Source of the DNA: Cupriavidus taiwanensis
GTDB taxonomy: Bacteria; Pseudomonadota; Gammaproteobacteria; Burkholderiales; Burkholderiaceae
Assembly: GCF_900249755.1 (NCBI RefSeq)
Contig: NZ_LT976853.1
Span: 3,247,370 to 3,298,531 of the forward strand
Length of the DNA: 51,162 bases
Direction: 5' to 3'
The position numbers and the translations under genes were made by a program. The notes beneath the pieces were generated by a model. The model ran no database searches. It was not told where the DNA came from and saw only the letters and a list, made by a program, of their open reading frames with translations. This document shows positions 43,928 through 51,162 of this stretch, piece by piece. Each line of letters starts with the position of its first letter. The stretch's first letter is position 1.

Positions 43928-45418
43928 TCAGCCGGCCGGGGCCTTGCGCGCCAGCGCCAGCGCCTCGCGCCGGAACGTGTGCCCGACCTGGTGGTAGAAC
44001 GGGTGCGGCGAGAACTGCCGCGAGATAAACGACGCCAGCAGCGACGCCGCCAGCAGGAACACGGTCAGGTCCTGCGTGCGCGTCATTTCCATCACGATCA
44101 CGCTGGCGGTGATCGGCGCCTGCGTCGCCGCGGCCAGGAATGCCGCCATCGACACCAGCGCCAGCACGCGCGGCTCGGCCATGCCGCTGGCGAAATGCGC
44201 GACGTTCTCGCCGATGCCCGCGCCGATCGCCAGCGCCGGCGTGAAGATCCCGCCCGGGATGCCGGCGAAGTACGACACCACGGTCGCCGCCAGCTTGGCC
44301 AGGCCGAACCACAGCGTCGCATGCGATTCGCCGTTGATCAGCGCCGCGGCCTGCTCGTAGCCGGTGCCGAAAGTCGCGCCCGCGGTGGCCCAGCCGATGA
44401 TCGCCACCACCAGCCCGCAGCCGAACGCCACCGACACCGGATGCTTCCCCGGCCAGTCGCGCCACGCCACGGGCAGCAGCGCCGGCACGCCGCCCTTGAG
44501 CGCCTTGGCAAACACGCCGCCCAGCACGCCGGTCACCACCGCGCACAGCAGCACCGGACCCCAGGCCTCATGCAGGCCCAGCATCGGCACCTTGACCACG
44601 AAATACGGGTTGTTGCCCAGCACCGCCAGCGACACGAAACCCGCGGTCAGCACGCCCGACAGCACCAGCCGGTCCCAGCGCACCGCGGTGCCGCGGCCCA
44701 GCTCCTCGATCGCGAACACCACCCCGGCCAGCGGCGTGTTGAACGCCGCCGCCAGCCCGCCGGCCGCGCCGGCGGCGATCAGCGCATTGGGATGGAAGCC
44801 GATGCGAAAGCGCAGCTTCTCCTGGCACCAGCGGCCCCAGGCCAGCATGGCCGCCGCGCCCACCTGCACCGACGGCCCCTCGCGCCCGACCGAGGCGCCG
44901 GCGAGCAGCGCCGCCGCGGTCAGCACCACCTTCCACATCGCCTGGCGCAACGACACCAGCAGCGTCTGCGCCGGGCCCGCCGGCGGCAGGGTCACCGCCG
45001 CGATCACCTGCGGGATGCCGCTGCCGCGCGCCTGCGGCGCCAGCCGGATGGTCAGCCAGCGCAGCGCGGCCAGCCCGAACGGCAGCATCACGAACGCCAG
45101 CCACGGCGTGGCCTGGGTCAGCTGGCGGTTCCAGTGCAGCGCCACTTCGGCGATCCACGCGAACACCAGCGAGAACAGCCCGACGCAGCCCGCGCCGAAC
45201 ATGAACGCGGCATAGCGCAGCGTGGTGCGCGAGATGCGCCCGGCCTGGCGCGACTTGCGCCACGCCGCCACGCGCGCGCGGCGGCTGATCTGGTCCAGCA
45301 GGCGGGGATCGGGTGGCGGGGTGCCGGCGTCGGGCCGGGCCGGCGGCTCGGGGCTGGTGCCCGGAGCGGAGGATGATGATGTGGAAGGGGTGGGATCGTT
45401 GGGGTCGCGATCGGTCAT
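43928..45418 (-). CDS. ClC-family chloride channel/H+-Cl- antiporter
   Basis: A 496-residue ClC protein with the ion-pathway motifs GSGIPQ (132-137), GREGPSVQVG (178-187; gating Glu180) and GIPGGIFTPALAIGAG. The inner proton glutamate equivalent is in VVFAIEEL. A hydrophilic Pro/Ser-rich N-terminus of about 45 residues precedes the first helix; there are no CBS domains. The gating and proton glutamates suggest an antiporter. The start at 45418 or at 45439 is open; the latter abuts a 9-base palindrome. Confidence 0.92.
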   Translation of the reverse strand: MTDRDPNDPTPSTSSSSAPGTSPEPPARPDAGTPPPDPRLLDQISRRARVAAWRKSRQAGRISRTTLRYAAFMFGAGCVGLFSLVFAWIAEVALHWNRQLTQATPWLAFVMLPFGLAALRWLTIRLAPQARGSGIPQVIAAVTLPPAGPAQTLLVSLRQAMWKVVLTAAALLAGASVGREGPSVQVGAAAMLAWGRWCQEKLRFRIGFHPNALIAAGAAGGLAAAFNTPLAGVVFAIEELGRGTAVRWDRLVLSGVLTAGFVSLAVLGNNPYFVVKVPMLGLHEAWGPVLLCAVVTGVLGGVFAKALKGGVPALLPVAWRDWPGKHPVSVAFGCGLVVAIIGWATAGATFGTGYEQAAALINGESHATLWFGLAKLAATVVSYFAGIPGGIFTPALAIGAGIGENVAHFASGMAEPRVLALVSMAAFLAAATQAPITASVIVMEMTRTQDLTVFLLAASLLASFISRQFSPHPFYHQVGHTFRREALALARKAPAG

Positions 45419-45440
45419 GGCTGGGGCGTGCGCAGGCATC

Positions 45441-45460
45441 CGGCGGGGCGTGCCCCGCCG
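45441..45460. promoter_or_regulatory. Perfect GC palindrome upstream of the ClC gene
   Basis: CGGCGGGGC (45441-45449) and GCCCCGCCG (45452-45460) form a 9-base-arm hairpin with a 2-base centre. It lies 22 bases before the ClC ATG at 45418. It could be an operator or an mRNA leader hairpin limiting translation. No T-run follows on either strand. Confidence 0.4.
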
Positions 45461-45522
45461 CCTTGATGACCTCGCACTATACGCCCATCGCGATCGCGTC
45501 CCTGCGCGCCCCTGCGCGCGCG

Positions 45523-46539
45523 TCAGTCCAGCGAGATGTTGTTGGCCTTGATCACCTTGCCCCAGTGCGCGCGGTCGGCCTCGATATAGCGGTCGATCTC
45601 GGCCTGCGTGCGCGGCGGCTGCACCAGCAGCCCCAGCGCGCTGAAGGTGGCGCGGAACTGCGGGTCCTTCAGCACGTGGTCGGCGGCGGCCTGCAGCTTG
45701 GCCACCGCGTCGGGCGGGGTCTGCGCCGGCACCGCCAGGCCGAACCAGGTGGCGGCCTGGAAGTCGGGATAGCCGCTTTCGGCCACGGTCGGCACGTCGG
45801 GCAGCACCTCCAGGCGGCGGCGCCCGGTCACGGCCAGCGCCTTCAGCTTGCCCGCCTTGATATGCGGCAGCGACGTGCTGACCACATCGACCATCAGCTG
45901 CACGTCATTGGCCAGCAGCGCCGCCAGCGCCGGGGCGCTGCCGTTGTAGGGCACGTGCGTGACGCTGATGCCCAGTTCCGTCTTGAGCATCTCGGTAGCC
46001 AGCTGCAGCGCATTGCCCAGCCCCACCGAGCCGTAGTTGAGCTTACCGCCCTCGGCCTTGGCGTAGGCCGCGAACTCGCGGACATTGGCGGCCGGCACGC
46101 GGGTATTGGTGACCACCACCAGCGGCGCCTCGGCGCCGATGCTGAAAATGCGGAAATCCTTGGGCGGGTCGTAGTTGATCTTCTTGTACAGCATCGGGTT
46201 GAGCACCATGCTGCCGTTGGTCGCCAGCACCATGGTGTAGCCGTCAACCGGCGCGCGCGCCACGCTGGTGGTGCCGATCATGGTGGCCGCGCCGGGGCGG
46301 TTTTCCACCACCACGCTCTGGCCCAGCTGGCGCGACATGCCGTCGGCCAGCGCGCGCCCGAACTGGTCGGTCGAGCCGCCCGGCGTGTACGGCACCACCA
46401 GCTTGAGCGGACGGTCGGGATAGGCCGCCTGCGCGGCGCCGCCCCAGAGCGCCAGCGCGCACCCCGCGCCGGCGGCGAGCGCGGCGAGCCAGCCGCGCCT
46501 GGTATTGAGTCCGGTTGCTTTGGTCGGTTTGTGCTGCAT
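45523..46539 (-). CDS. Bug/TctC-family tripartite tricarboxylate-type binding protein
   Basis: A 338-residue periplasmic binding protein with signal peptide (residues 14-39, cleavage after AAQA) and Bug patterns: YPDRPLKLVVPYTPGGSTDQFGR, VVENRPGAATMIGT, DGYTMVLA and PDVPTVAESGYPDFQ. Bug proteins bind small carboxylates such as citrate, aspartate or aromatic acids, often without cognate TctAB genes; none is here. AGGAGGAGACGCG precedes the ATG. It follows the acyl-CoA ligase gene by 55 bases, so its ligand may be the acid activated by that enzyme. Confidence 0.93.
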   Translation of the reverse strand: MQHKPTKATGLNTRRGWLAALAAGAGCALALWGGAAQAAYPDRPLKLVVPYTPGGSTDQFGRALADGMSRQLGQSVVVENRPGAATMIGTTSVARAPVDGYTMVLATNGSMVLNPMLYKKINYDPPKDFRIFSIGAEAPLVVVTNTRVPAANVREFAAYAKAEGGKLNYGSVGLGNALQLATEMLKTELGISVTHVPYNGSAPALAALLANDVQLMVDVVSTSLPHIKAGKLKALAVTGRRRLEVLPDVPTVAESGYPDFQAATWFGLAVPAQTPPDAVAKLQAAADHVLKDPQFRATFSALGLLVQPPRTQAEIDRYIEADRAHWGKVIKANNISLD

Positions 46540-46594
46540 CGCGTCTCCTCCTGTCGTTATCGGCTTGTGCGCCGTGCAGTCCCGCCCGGGGCGC

Positions 46595-48088
46595 TCAGAC
46601 GCGGCGCTGGCGGCCTTCCCAGTATCGGTCGCGCAGCCGTCGCTTGGCCAGCTTGCCGGTTTCGTCGCGCGGCAATTGCGCCTCGACCACGATGCTGCGC
46701 GGCACCTTGAAGCCGGACAGCCGCTGGCGCAGCCAGTCGATCACTTCCGTCTCGCGGATCTCCGCGCCCGGCATCGGTTGCACCATGGCCAGCAGCCGTT
46801 CGCCGTATTCCGCGTCGGGAATGCCGAACACCACGCAGTCGGCCACGCCGGGGTAGCGCACCAGTTCATGCTCGATCTCCGCCGGGTAGATGTTGACGCC
46901 GCCCGAAATCACCATGTCCGAGGCGCGGTCGCAGATAAACAGGTAGCCGTCGGCATCGACATAGCCCATGTCGCCCAGCGTCACCAGCCCGTCGCGGTCG
47001 ATGGCGGCGCGCGCGGCCTCATTGTTGCGGTAGGTGAAGTCAGGGTAAGCGGGCTGGCGCACATAGACCAGGCCGATTTCGCCCGGCGCGCACTCGCGGC
47101 CGTGCTCGTCGAGGATGCGCAGCTGCGCGTCGTCGACCGGCTTGCCGGCGGTGCCCGGGCGCGCGGCGGCGTCGGCCGGCGTGGCCACGGTGATCATGCC
47201 GGCCTCGCTGGAGGCATAGGTTTCATGGATCACCGGGCCCAGCCATTCCAGCATCGCGCGCTTGACCTCGGGCGCGCACGGCGAACCGGTCGAGGCGACG
47301 AAGCGGATCGAAGACAGGTCATACTTCGCCCGCACCTCGGGCGGCAGCTTGAGCAGGCGCACGTACATGATGGGCACCAGGTAGAGCACATCGATGCGGT
47401 GCTTTTCCACGAGCGCCAGCACCTGCTCGGCATCGAAGCGCGGCGTCAGCACCAGGCGCTCGGCCATCTGCAGCGCGTTCTGGATAAACGAGCCGGGCGC
47501 GCTGTGGTACAGCGGCGCCGACATCAGCGCGCGGCAGCCCGGCTCGAGGCCGTAAGTCTGCCGCACCACCGAGCGCACGCGCGCCAGCTGCTCCTCCAGC
47601 CCGTCCAGCGGCAGCGCCTGGCGCACCACGCCCTTGGGCCGGCCGGTGGTGCCGGAGGTGTACGCCATATGGCCGCGCGGCGCCACGCGCGGGCCGTCGT
47701 AGGCGGGCTGCTGCGCGAGCCAGCCTTCATATTCGGCCGCGCCCGCGGCGGCACCGCCCACCGACAGCACCGCCATGCCGGGCGAAACCGCGTCGCGCAC
47801 CGCCGGCAGCAGGTCGTCCTGCACCAGCAGCACCTTGGCACCGCTGTCGCTCAGCAGGAAGCGCACTTCGTCGGCGGTGAAGTGCCAGTTGATCGGGCAG
47901 TAGTAGCAGCCGGCGATGCGGCAGGCATGGACTACGTCGGCATACACCGGATCGTTGCGCAGCAGCACCGCGACCACGTCGCCCTGCTGCATGCCCAGCG
48001 CGCGCAGGCCGCCGGCCAATTGGGAGCCGCGCGCCAGCAGGGCCTCGCCGCTGCGGTGCATGTCTTCATACCAGAGGTCCGTGGCCAT
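46595..48088 (-). CDS. AMP-dependent acyl-CoA synthetase
   Basis: A 497-residue ANL-superfamily ligase that converts a carboxylic acid to its CoA ester with ATP. The P-loop YTSGTTGRPKG is at 143-153, YASSEAGM at the adenine site, GDMGYVDADGYLFICDRASDMVISGGVNIYPAEIE at the hinge, and the C-terminal catalytic Lys in PRDETGKLAKRRLRD. The ATG at 48088 has AAGGAGACAGCGG upstream. The acid is unknown, perhaps an aromatic or branched acid; a CoA-using lyase, hydratase or dehydrogenase is not next to it. It is divergent from a LysR gene. Confidence 0.93.
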   Translation of the reverse strand: MATDLWYEDMHRSGEALLARGSQLAGGLRALGMQQGDVVAVLLRNDPVYADVVHACRIAGCYYCPINWHFTADEVRFLLSDSGAKVLLVQDDLLPAVRDAVSPGMAVLSVGGAAAGAAEYEGWLAQQPAYDGPRVAPRGHMAYTSGTTGRPKGVVRQALPLDGLEEQLARVRSVVRQTYGLEPGCRALMSAPLYHSAPGSFIQNALQMAERLVLTPRFDAEQVLALVEKHRIDVLYLVPIMYVRLLKLPPEVRAKYDLSSIRFVASTGSPCAPEVKRAMLEWLGPVIHETYASSEAGMITVATPADAAARPGTAGKPVDDAQLRILDEHGRECAPGEIGLVYVRQPAYPDFTYRNNEAARAAIDRDGLVTLGDMGYVDADGYLFICDRASDMVISGGVNIYPAEIEHELVRYPGVADCVVFGIPDAEYGERLLAMVQPMPGAEIRETEVIDWLRQRLSGFKVPRSIVVEAQLPRDETGKLAKRRLRDRYWEGRQRRV

Positions 48089-48170
48089 CCGCTGTCTCCT
48101 TGCCTGGGTTGTGTCAGCCGACCACTGTATCGGCGTAGCCACGCATCGACAATCAGGCCAGGTGGAATCA

Positions 48171-48199
48171 CAATGTTGCGCCATACGTGACAATGCTGC
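48171..48199. promoter_or_regulatory. Candidate LysR-regulator site
   Basis: CAATGTTGC (48171-48179) and CAATGCTGC (48191-48199) form a direct repeat with a 20-base period, and TTG...CAA arms (48176-48193) form a short inverted repeat. The site lies just before the LysR start in the divergent spacer. No perfect T-N11-A box is found. The role is inferred. Confidence 0.35.
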
Positions 48200-48211
48200 A
48201 GGCAATCCCCG

Positions 48212-49126
48212 ATGGACCTCAACCTGATCCAGGCCTTCGTCGACATCGTCGATGCCGGCAACCTTGCCGAAGCCGGGCGCCGGCGCGGCGTCACGCGTTC
48301 GCAGGTCAGCCGCCAGCTGCGCGAGCTGGAACGCCAGGCCGGCGCGCAGCTGCTGCGCCGGCCCACGCGCCGGCTCGAGCTGACAGAACCCGGCCAGGCG
48401 CTGTACCAGCATGGCGTGCGCATGCTGCAGGAAGTGGCCTCGGCGCAGGCCGAGATCGACAGCCTGGGCCGGACCCTGCGCGGCCATGTGCGCGTGAGCG
48501 TGCCCACCGGGCTGGGCGATGCCTATATCGCACCGCTGCTGCTGCAGTTCGCGCAGAAGCATCCCGGCATCACGCTGCGCGTGTTCTTTGCCAACCGCGT
48601 CAACGACCTGATCGCGGCCGAGATCGACGTGGCGCTGAAGGTCACCTCGGCGCCGCCGCTGGACCACGTGGCGCGCGAAATCTGCGATATCCGCTGGCAA
48701 CTGTACGCATCGCCGCAATACCTCGCGCGGATTGCGCCGGTGCAGCTGCCGCCGGACCTCGCCGGCTGCAGCTTCCTGTGCCCGCCCTACCCGCCGCGGC
48801 AGTTCCCGTTGTCGCTGTACCGCGACGGCCAGCGCGTCGACGTGGCGCTGACGCCGACGCTGCAGTCCGAACACTTCCTGTTCCTGGCGCGCGCGGTGCG
48901 CGAAGGGCATGGCATCGGCATGCTGCCGGTCTATATCGGCTGGGAAGAAGTGCGTGCCGGCCAGCTGGTGCCGGTGCTGCCGGACTGGCGCCCGGAGGGG
49001 CTGGGCAACAAGCTGTTCATCATCACCACGCCCAACCTGCATCCGTCGATGGCCACGCGCGCGCTGATCGGCTTCCTGCGCGAGGAACTGGGCAAGCTGG
49101 AGGTATTCCGGGACGCGGTGAAGTAG
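48212..49126 (+). CDS. LysR-family transcriptional regulator
   Basis: A 304-residue LysR regulator with N-terminal winged HTH (MDLNLIQAFVDIVDAGNLAEAGRR, then VTRSQVSRQLRELERQAG) and a C-terminal effector-binding domain (from about residue 90, VRVSVPTGLGDAYIAPLLLQF). It is divergent from the acyl-CoA ligase/Bug binding protein pair, the usual arrangement for control of the neighbouring operon. The inducer is probably the carboxylate or its CoA ester. Confidence 0.95.
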   Translation: MDLNLIQAFVDIVDAGNLAEAGRRRGVTRSQVSRQLRELERQAGAQLLRRPTRRLELTEPGQALYQHGVRMLQEVASAQAEIDSLGRTLRGHVRVSVPTGLGDAYIAPLLLQFAQKHPGITLRVFFANRVNDLIAAEIDVALKVTSAPPLDHVAREICDIRWQLYASPQYLARIAPVQLPPDLAGCSFLCPPYPPRQFPLSLYRDGQRVDVALTPTLQSEHFLFLARAVREGHGIGMLPVYIGWEEVRAGQLVPVLPDWRPEGLGNKLFIITTPNLHPSMATRALIGFLREELGKLEVFRDAVK

Positions 49127-49177
49127 CGGGCACCGCTGGCCGGTGAACGCACGCTTTCGGTCCGGGATGCCGCGGCC

Positions 49178-49238
49178 GGCCTGCATACTTTCAATTTGCA
49201 AGCTATGCTGCAGCAAGCTTGCAAATTGAAAGCAGGCC
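49178..49238. promoter_or_regulatory. Large palindromic operator of the HxlR regulator
   Basis: Two perfect 17-base arms, CTTTCAATTTGCAAGCT (49188-49204) and its inverse (49216-49232), surround an 11-base centre. Outer arms GGCCTG / CAGGCC (49178-49183, 49233-49238) extend it. Each arm also contains the small palindrome TTGCAA, 23 bases apart, so two dimers could bind on one DNA face. It ends 21 bases before the HxlR gene, so autoregulation and control of the MATE gene are likely. Its AT content stands out from the surroundings. Confidence 0.8.
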
Positions 49239-49259
49239 GACCCCAACGGCGACAACACC

Positions 49260-49772
49260 ATGCCCCCTACCGATTTCACCGCGATGCCTTGCCCCGTGGC
49301 CCGCTCGATGGCCGTGCTGGGCGAACGCTGGGCCATCCTCGTGCTGCGCGAGGCGTTCTACGGCAGCACGCGTTTCGACGAGCTCGAGCGCAACCTGGGC
49401 ATCGCCCCCAACATCCTGAGCGCGCGCCTGAAGACGCTGGTGGCGCACGGGCTGCTGGCGCGCGTCGCGCCCGAGGGCGGCGCGCGCCATGTCTACCAGC
49501 TGACCGACAAGGGCCGCGATTTCTTCCCGGCCTATGTGGCGCTCAAGGCGTGGGCCGACCGCTGGATGACCGATGACAAGGGGCCGCTGACGCTGCTGCA
49601 GGACCGGCGCACCGGCACCGAGATCGCCGAGCCCGCGCTGACGCGCGTCGACGGCAGCGCGATCACGCTGGACGACCTTCAGGTGGTGCCCGGCCCGGGT
49701 GCCGGCCGCTCCCTGCGCCGTCGCTTCGGCGACACCGCAGCCGCGGGCGGGGCGGAGACGGGCCATGACTGA
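49260..49772 (+). CDS. HxlR-family transcriptional regulator
   Basis: A 170-residue winged-helix regulator. The HxlR pattern is clear: CPVARSMAVLGERWAILVLREAFYGSTRFDELERNLGIAPNILSARLKTL (about residues 11-60), followed by the wing GGARHVYQLTDKGRDFFP. The Cys at residue 11 sits where many redox or aldehyde-sensing HxlR proteins have theirs. A 40-residue tail has no known role. It overlaps the MATE start by 8 bases and is preceded by a striking palindrome. Confidence 0.93.
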   Translation: MPPTDFTAMPCPVARSMAVLGERWAILVLREAFYGSTRFDELERNLGIAPNILSARLKTLVAHGLLARVAPEGGARHVYQLTDKGRDFFPAYVALKAWADRWMTDDKGPLTLLQDRRTGTEIAEPALTRVDGSAITLDDLQVVPGPGAGRSLRRRFGDTAAAGGAETGHD

Positions 49773-51123
49773 CACGCGCGCATTGCCCGCGGGCACCGTG
49801 CCGGCCGACACGGTGCCGGCCACCGAGATCGCCCGCCGCATCGGCAAGCTGGCCGGGCCCACCGCGCTGATTGCCTTGCTGCAGGCGGCGGCCCAACTGA
49901 TCGAAACCTGGCTGGCCGCGCGCCAGGGCACCGCGGCGCTGGCCGGCTGGGCGGTGGTGCTGCCGTTTGCGCTGCTGCTGCAGCAGATGTCGACCGGCGC
50001 CATGGGCGGCGGCGTGGTCGCGGCCATTGCGCGCGCACTGGGCGCCAACAAGCGCGACGATGCCTCGGCGCTGGTGGTGCACGCACTGTGGATCGCCGTG
50101 ATCGCCGGGCTGGCGTTTGCCGTGGTGCTGGCGGGGTTTCCGCACGCGGTGCTGGGCGCGGTGGCCGGCGCCACCGCCGCCGACGCGGCCGCCACCTATG
50201 CGATCTGGCTGTTCGGCGCCGGCGCGATCCCGGCGTGGCTCGCCAACACGCTGGCGTCGGTGCTGCGCGGCGGCGGCCGCCATGCGCTGGCGGCGCGCGT
50301 GCTGGCGCTGATGTGGATTGCGTTCCCGCTGCTGTCGTGGCTGCTGGCCGAGCCCGCCGGCATGGGCCTGGCCGGCATCGGCGCGGCGCTGGCGGCGGTG
50401 TCGTGGGCCGCGGCGCTGGCGATGGCGGTCGTGGTGGCGCGCGGCGGCGCGGGCTTCGTGCCGGTGCTGCGGGTGCGGCTGTCATGGCCGCTGTTCGCGC
50501 GCATCCTGTCGGTGGGCCTGGTCGCGTGCGCGCTGGCCTCGGTGGCCAACCTGACCACCATCCTGGTCACCGCGCAGCTGCGCCACCATGGCACCGCCGC
50601 GGTGGCGGCCTACGGCATCTCGGCGCGGCTGGAATTCCTGATGATCCCGCTCGCCTTCGGCGTGGGCTCGGCGCTGACCGCGCTGGTCGGCGGCGCGGTC
50701 GGCGCCGGCGACTGGCACACCGCGCGGCGCACGGCATGGGTGGGGGCCTTGCTGGCGCTGGTCATCGCCGGCACCGCCGGCGCCGCCGTCGGCCTGGCGC
50801 CGGTGCGCTTTGCCAGCCTGTTCACCGATGATCCCGAAGTGATTGCCATCGCCGCGCGCGCGCTGTCATGGGTGGGGCCGGCATTCGGCGGCTTCGGGCT
50901 GGGCATGGCGCTGTACTTCGCCTCGATGGGCGCGGGCCGCATGCGCTGGCCGGTGGCGGCGGGGCTGTGCCGGATCGCGCTGGCCGCAGGTGGCGGCTGG
51001 CTGCTGGCCAATGTGTTCGGCATGGGCCTGGACGGGCATTTCCTGGGCGTGGCGCTGGGGATCACGGCTTATGGCGTGGTGACGGCGCTGGGGGTCAGGC
51101 AGGGGGAGTGGTCGGCGCGGTGA
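49765..51123 (+). CDS. MATE-family multidrug efflux transporter
   Basis: A 452-residue membrane protein with about twelve helices in two homologous halves: KLAGPTALIALLQAAAQLIETWLAARQGTAALAGWAV near the start and LSVGLVACALASVANLTTILVTAQL near residue 250. These fit the MATE fold, which exports drugs or cationic compounds with Na+ or H+. GGAGACGGGCC precedes the ATG. It overlaps the HxlR gene and should be controlled by it, probably induced by its substrate. Confidence 0.92.
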   Translation: MTDTRALPAGTVPADTVPATEIARRIGKLAGPTALIALLQAAAQLIETWLAARQGTAALAGWAVVLPFALLLQQMSTGAMGGGVVAAIARALGANKRDDASALVVHALWIAVIAGLAFAVVLAGFPHAVLGAVAGATAADAAATYAIWLFGAGAIPAWLANTLASVLRGGGRHALAARVLALMWIAFPLLSWLLAEPAGMGLAGIGAALAAVSWAAALAMAVVVARGGAGFVPVLRVRLSWPLFARILSVGLVACALASVANLTTILVTAQLRHHGTAAVAAYGISARLEFLMIPLAFGVGSALTALVGGAVGAGDWHTARRTAWVGALLALVIAGTAGAAVGLAPVRFASLFTDDPEVIAIAARALSWVGPAFGGFGLGMALYFASMGAGRMRWPVAAGLCRIALAAGGGWLLANVFGMGLDGHFLGVALGITAYGVVTALGVRQGEWSAR

Positions 51124-51145
51124 CGCGTAAAAACGCCGGTTTGCT

Positions 51146-51162
51146 CCCCTCTCCCGCCTGCT
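51146..51162. repeat. Partial dispersed palindrome at the right edge
   Basis: The left arm CCCCTCTCCCGC and loop CT are present, then the window ends after GCT. The left flank GTTTGCT is the same as for the copy at 14591, so similarity goes beyond the hairpin. It starts 22 bases after the MATE stop, in line with the 3'-end placement of the other copies. The third base after the loop (T) departs from the expected arm. Confidence 0.6.

Noticed and set aside
48089..49336. N-terminal extension of the acyl-CoA ligase frame (about 415 extra residues)
   Set aside because: It crosses the divergent promoter and the LysR gene; the ATG at 48088 has a strong ribosome site and starts at the family's normal N-terminus.

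Overview
The window is 51 kb of dense, very GC-rich chromosomal DNA (about 67% by eye). It holds about 50 protein genes, nearly all with recognisable families and short spacers. Gene content and order (a trpEGDC block without trpFBA, hemA-prfA...prmC-grxD-ubiX, a Bug/TctC-type binding protein, a partial paa cluster) point to a betaproteobacterium of the Burkholderiaceae, most likely Cupriavidus or a close Ralstonia relative. The genus is an inference. I see no phage, transposase, CRISPR array, tRNA or rRNA gene.

Layout. 1-316: intergenic, with a possible promoter firing out of the left edge. 317-3519 (minus): a polar amino-acid ABC importer (binding lipoprotein, permease, ATPase) followed by an enoyl-CoA hydratase. 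3786-6456 (plus): paaG-paaI-paaK behind a TetR-like palindrome, a part of phenylacetate catabolism without the paaABCDE oxygenase. 6530-8404: mltA, a small membrane protein and apaG. 8670-14546 (plus): rpe-gph, then a tryptophan leader peptide (trpL) and trpE-trpG-trpD-trpC. 14767-19767: CYTH protein, ung, acyP, and an ABC importer made of a double permease plus an ATPase with an accessory domain, without a binding protein. 19837-27367 (minus): FUSC-family membrane protein, M61 peptidase, acrylyl-CoA reductase, dsbC and a UbiH-like monooxygenase.

27624-36364: a tiny exported protein built of D-x-(Y/F)-T-D-G-A repeats with a hairpin over its ribosome binding site; ychF; a translationally coupled three-gene membrane module of unknown function (DUF2157, DUF4401, GDYXXLXY); mtnN; a GlsB/YeaQ-like protein; hemA-prfA; and an Ala-rich lipoprotein gene lying between prfA and prmC. 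36522-38699: prmC, grxD, ubiX and a Pro/Tyr-rich lipoprotein. 38835-42965: a lysine-degradation pair (lysine 6-dehydrogenase-like plus aminoadipate-semialdehyde dehydrogenase) divergent from an Lrp-type regulator, followed by a DapB-like reductase that lacks the usual catalytic histidines. 43011-51123: a secreted unknown, a ClC transporter, an orphan Bug binding protein with an AMP-dependent acyl-CoA ligase and divergent LysR regulator, and an HxlR regulator with a large palindromic operator and an overlapping MATE efflux gene.

A dispersed palindrome (arms CCCCTCTCCCGC / GCGGGAGAGGGG) sits behind several 3' ends and once forms a REPIN-like inverted pair (14591-14710). The best candidates for undescribed biology are the TDGA-repeat protein with its RNA hairpin, the DUF2157/DUF4401/GDYXXLXY module, the DapB-like enzyme next to lysine catabolism, and the tryptophan leader whose termination signal is not canonical.
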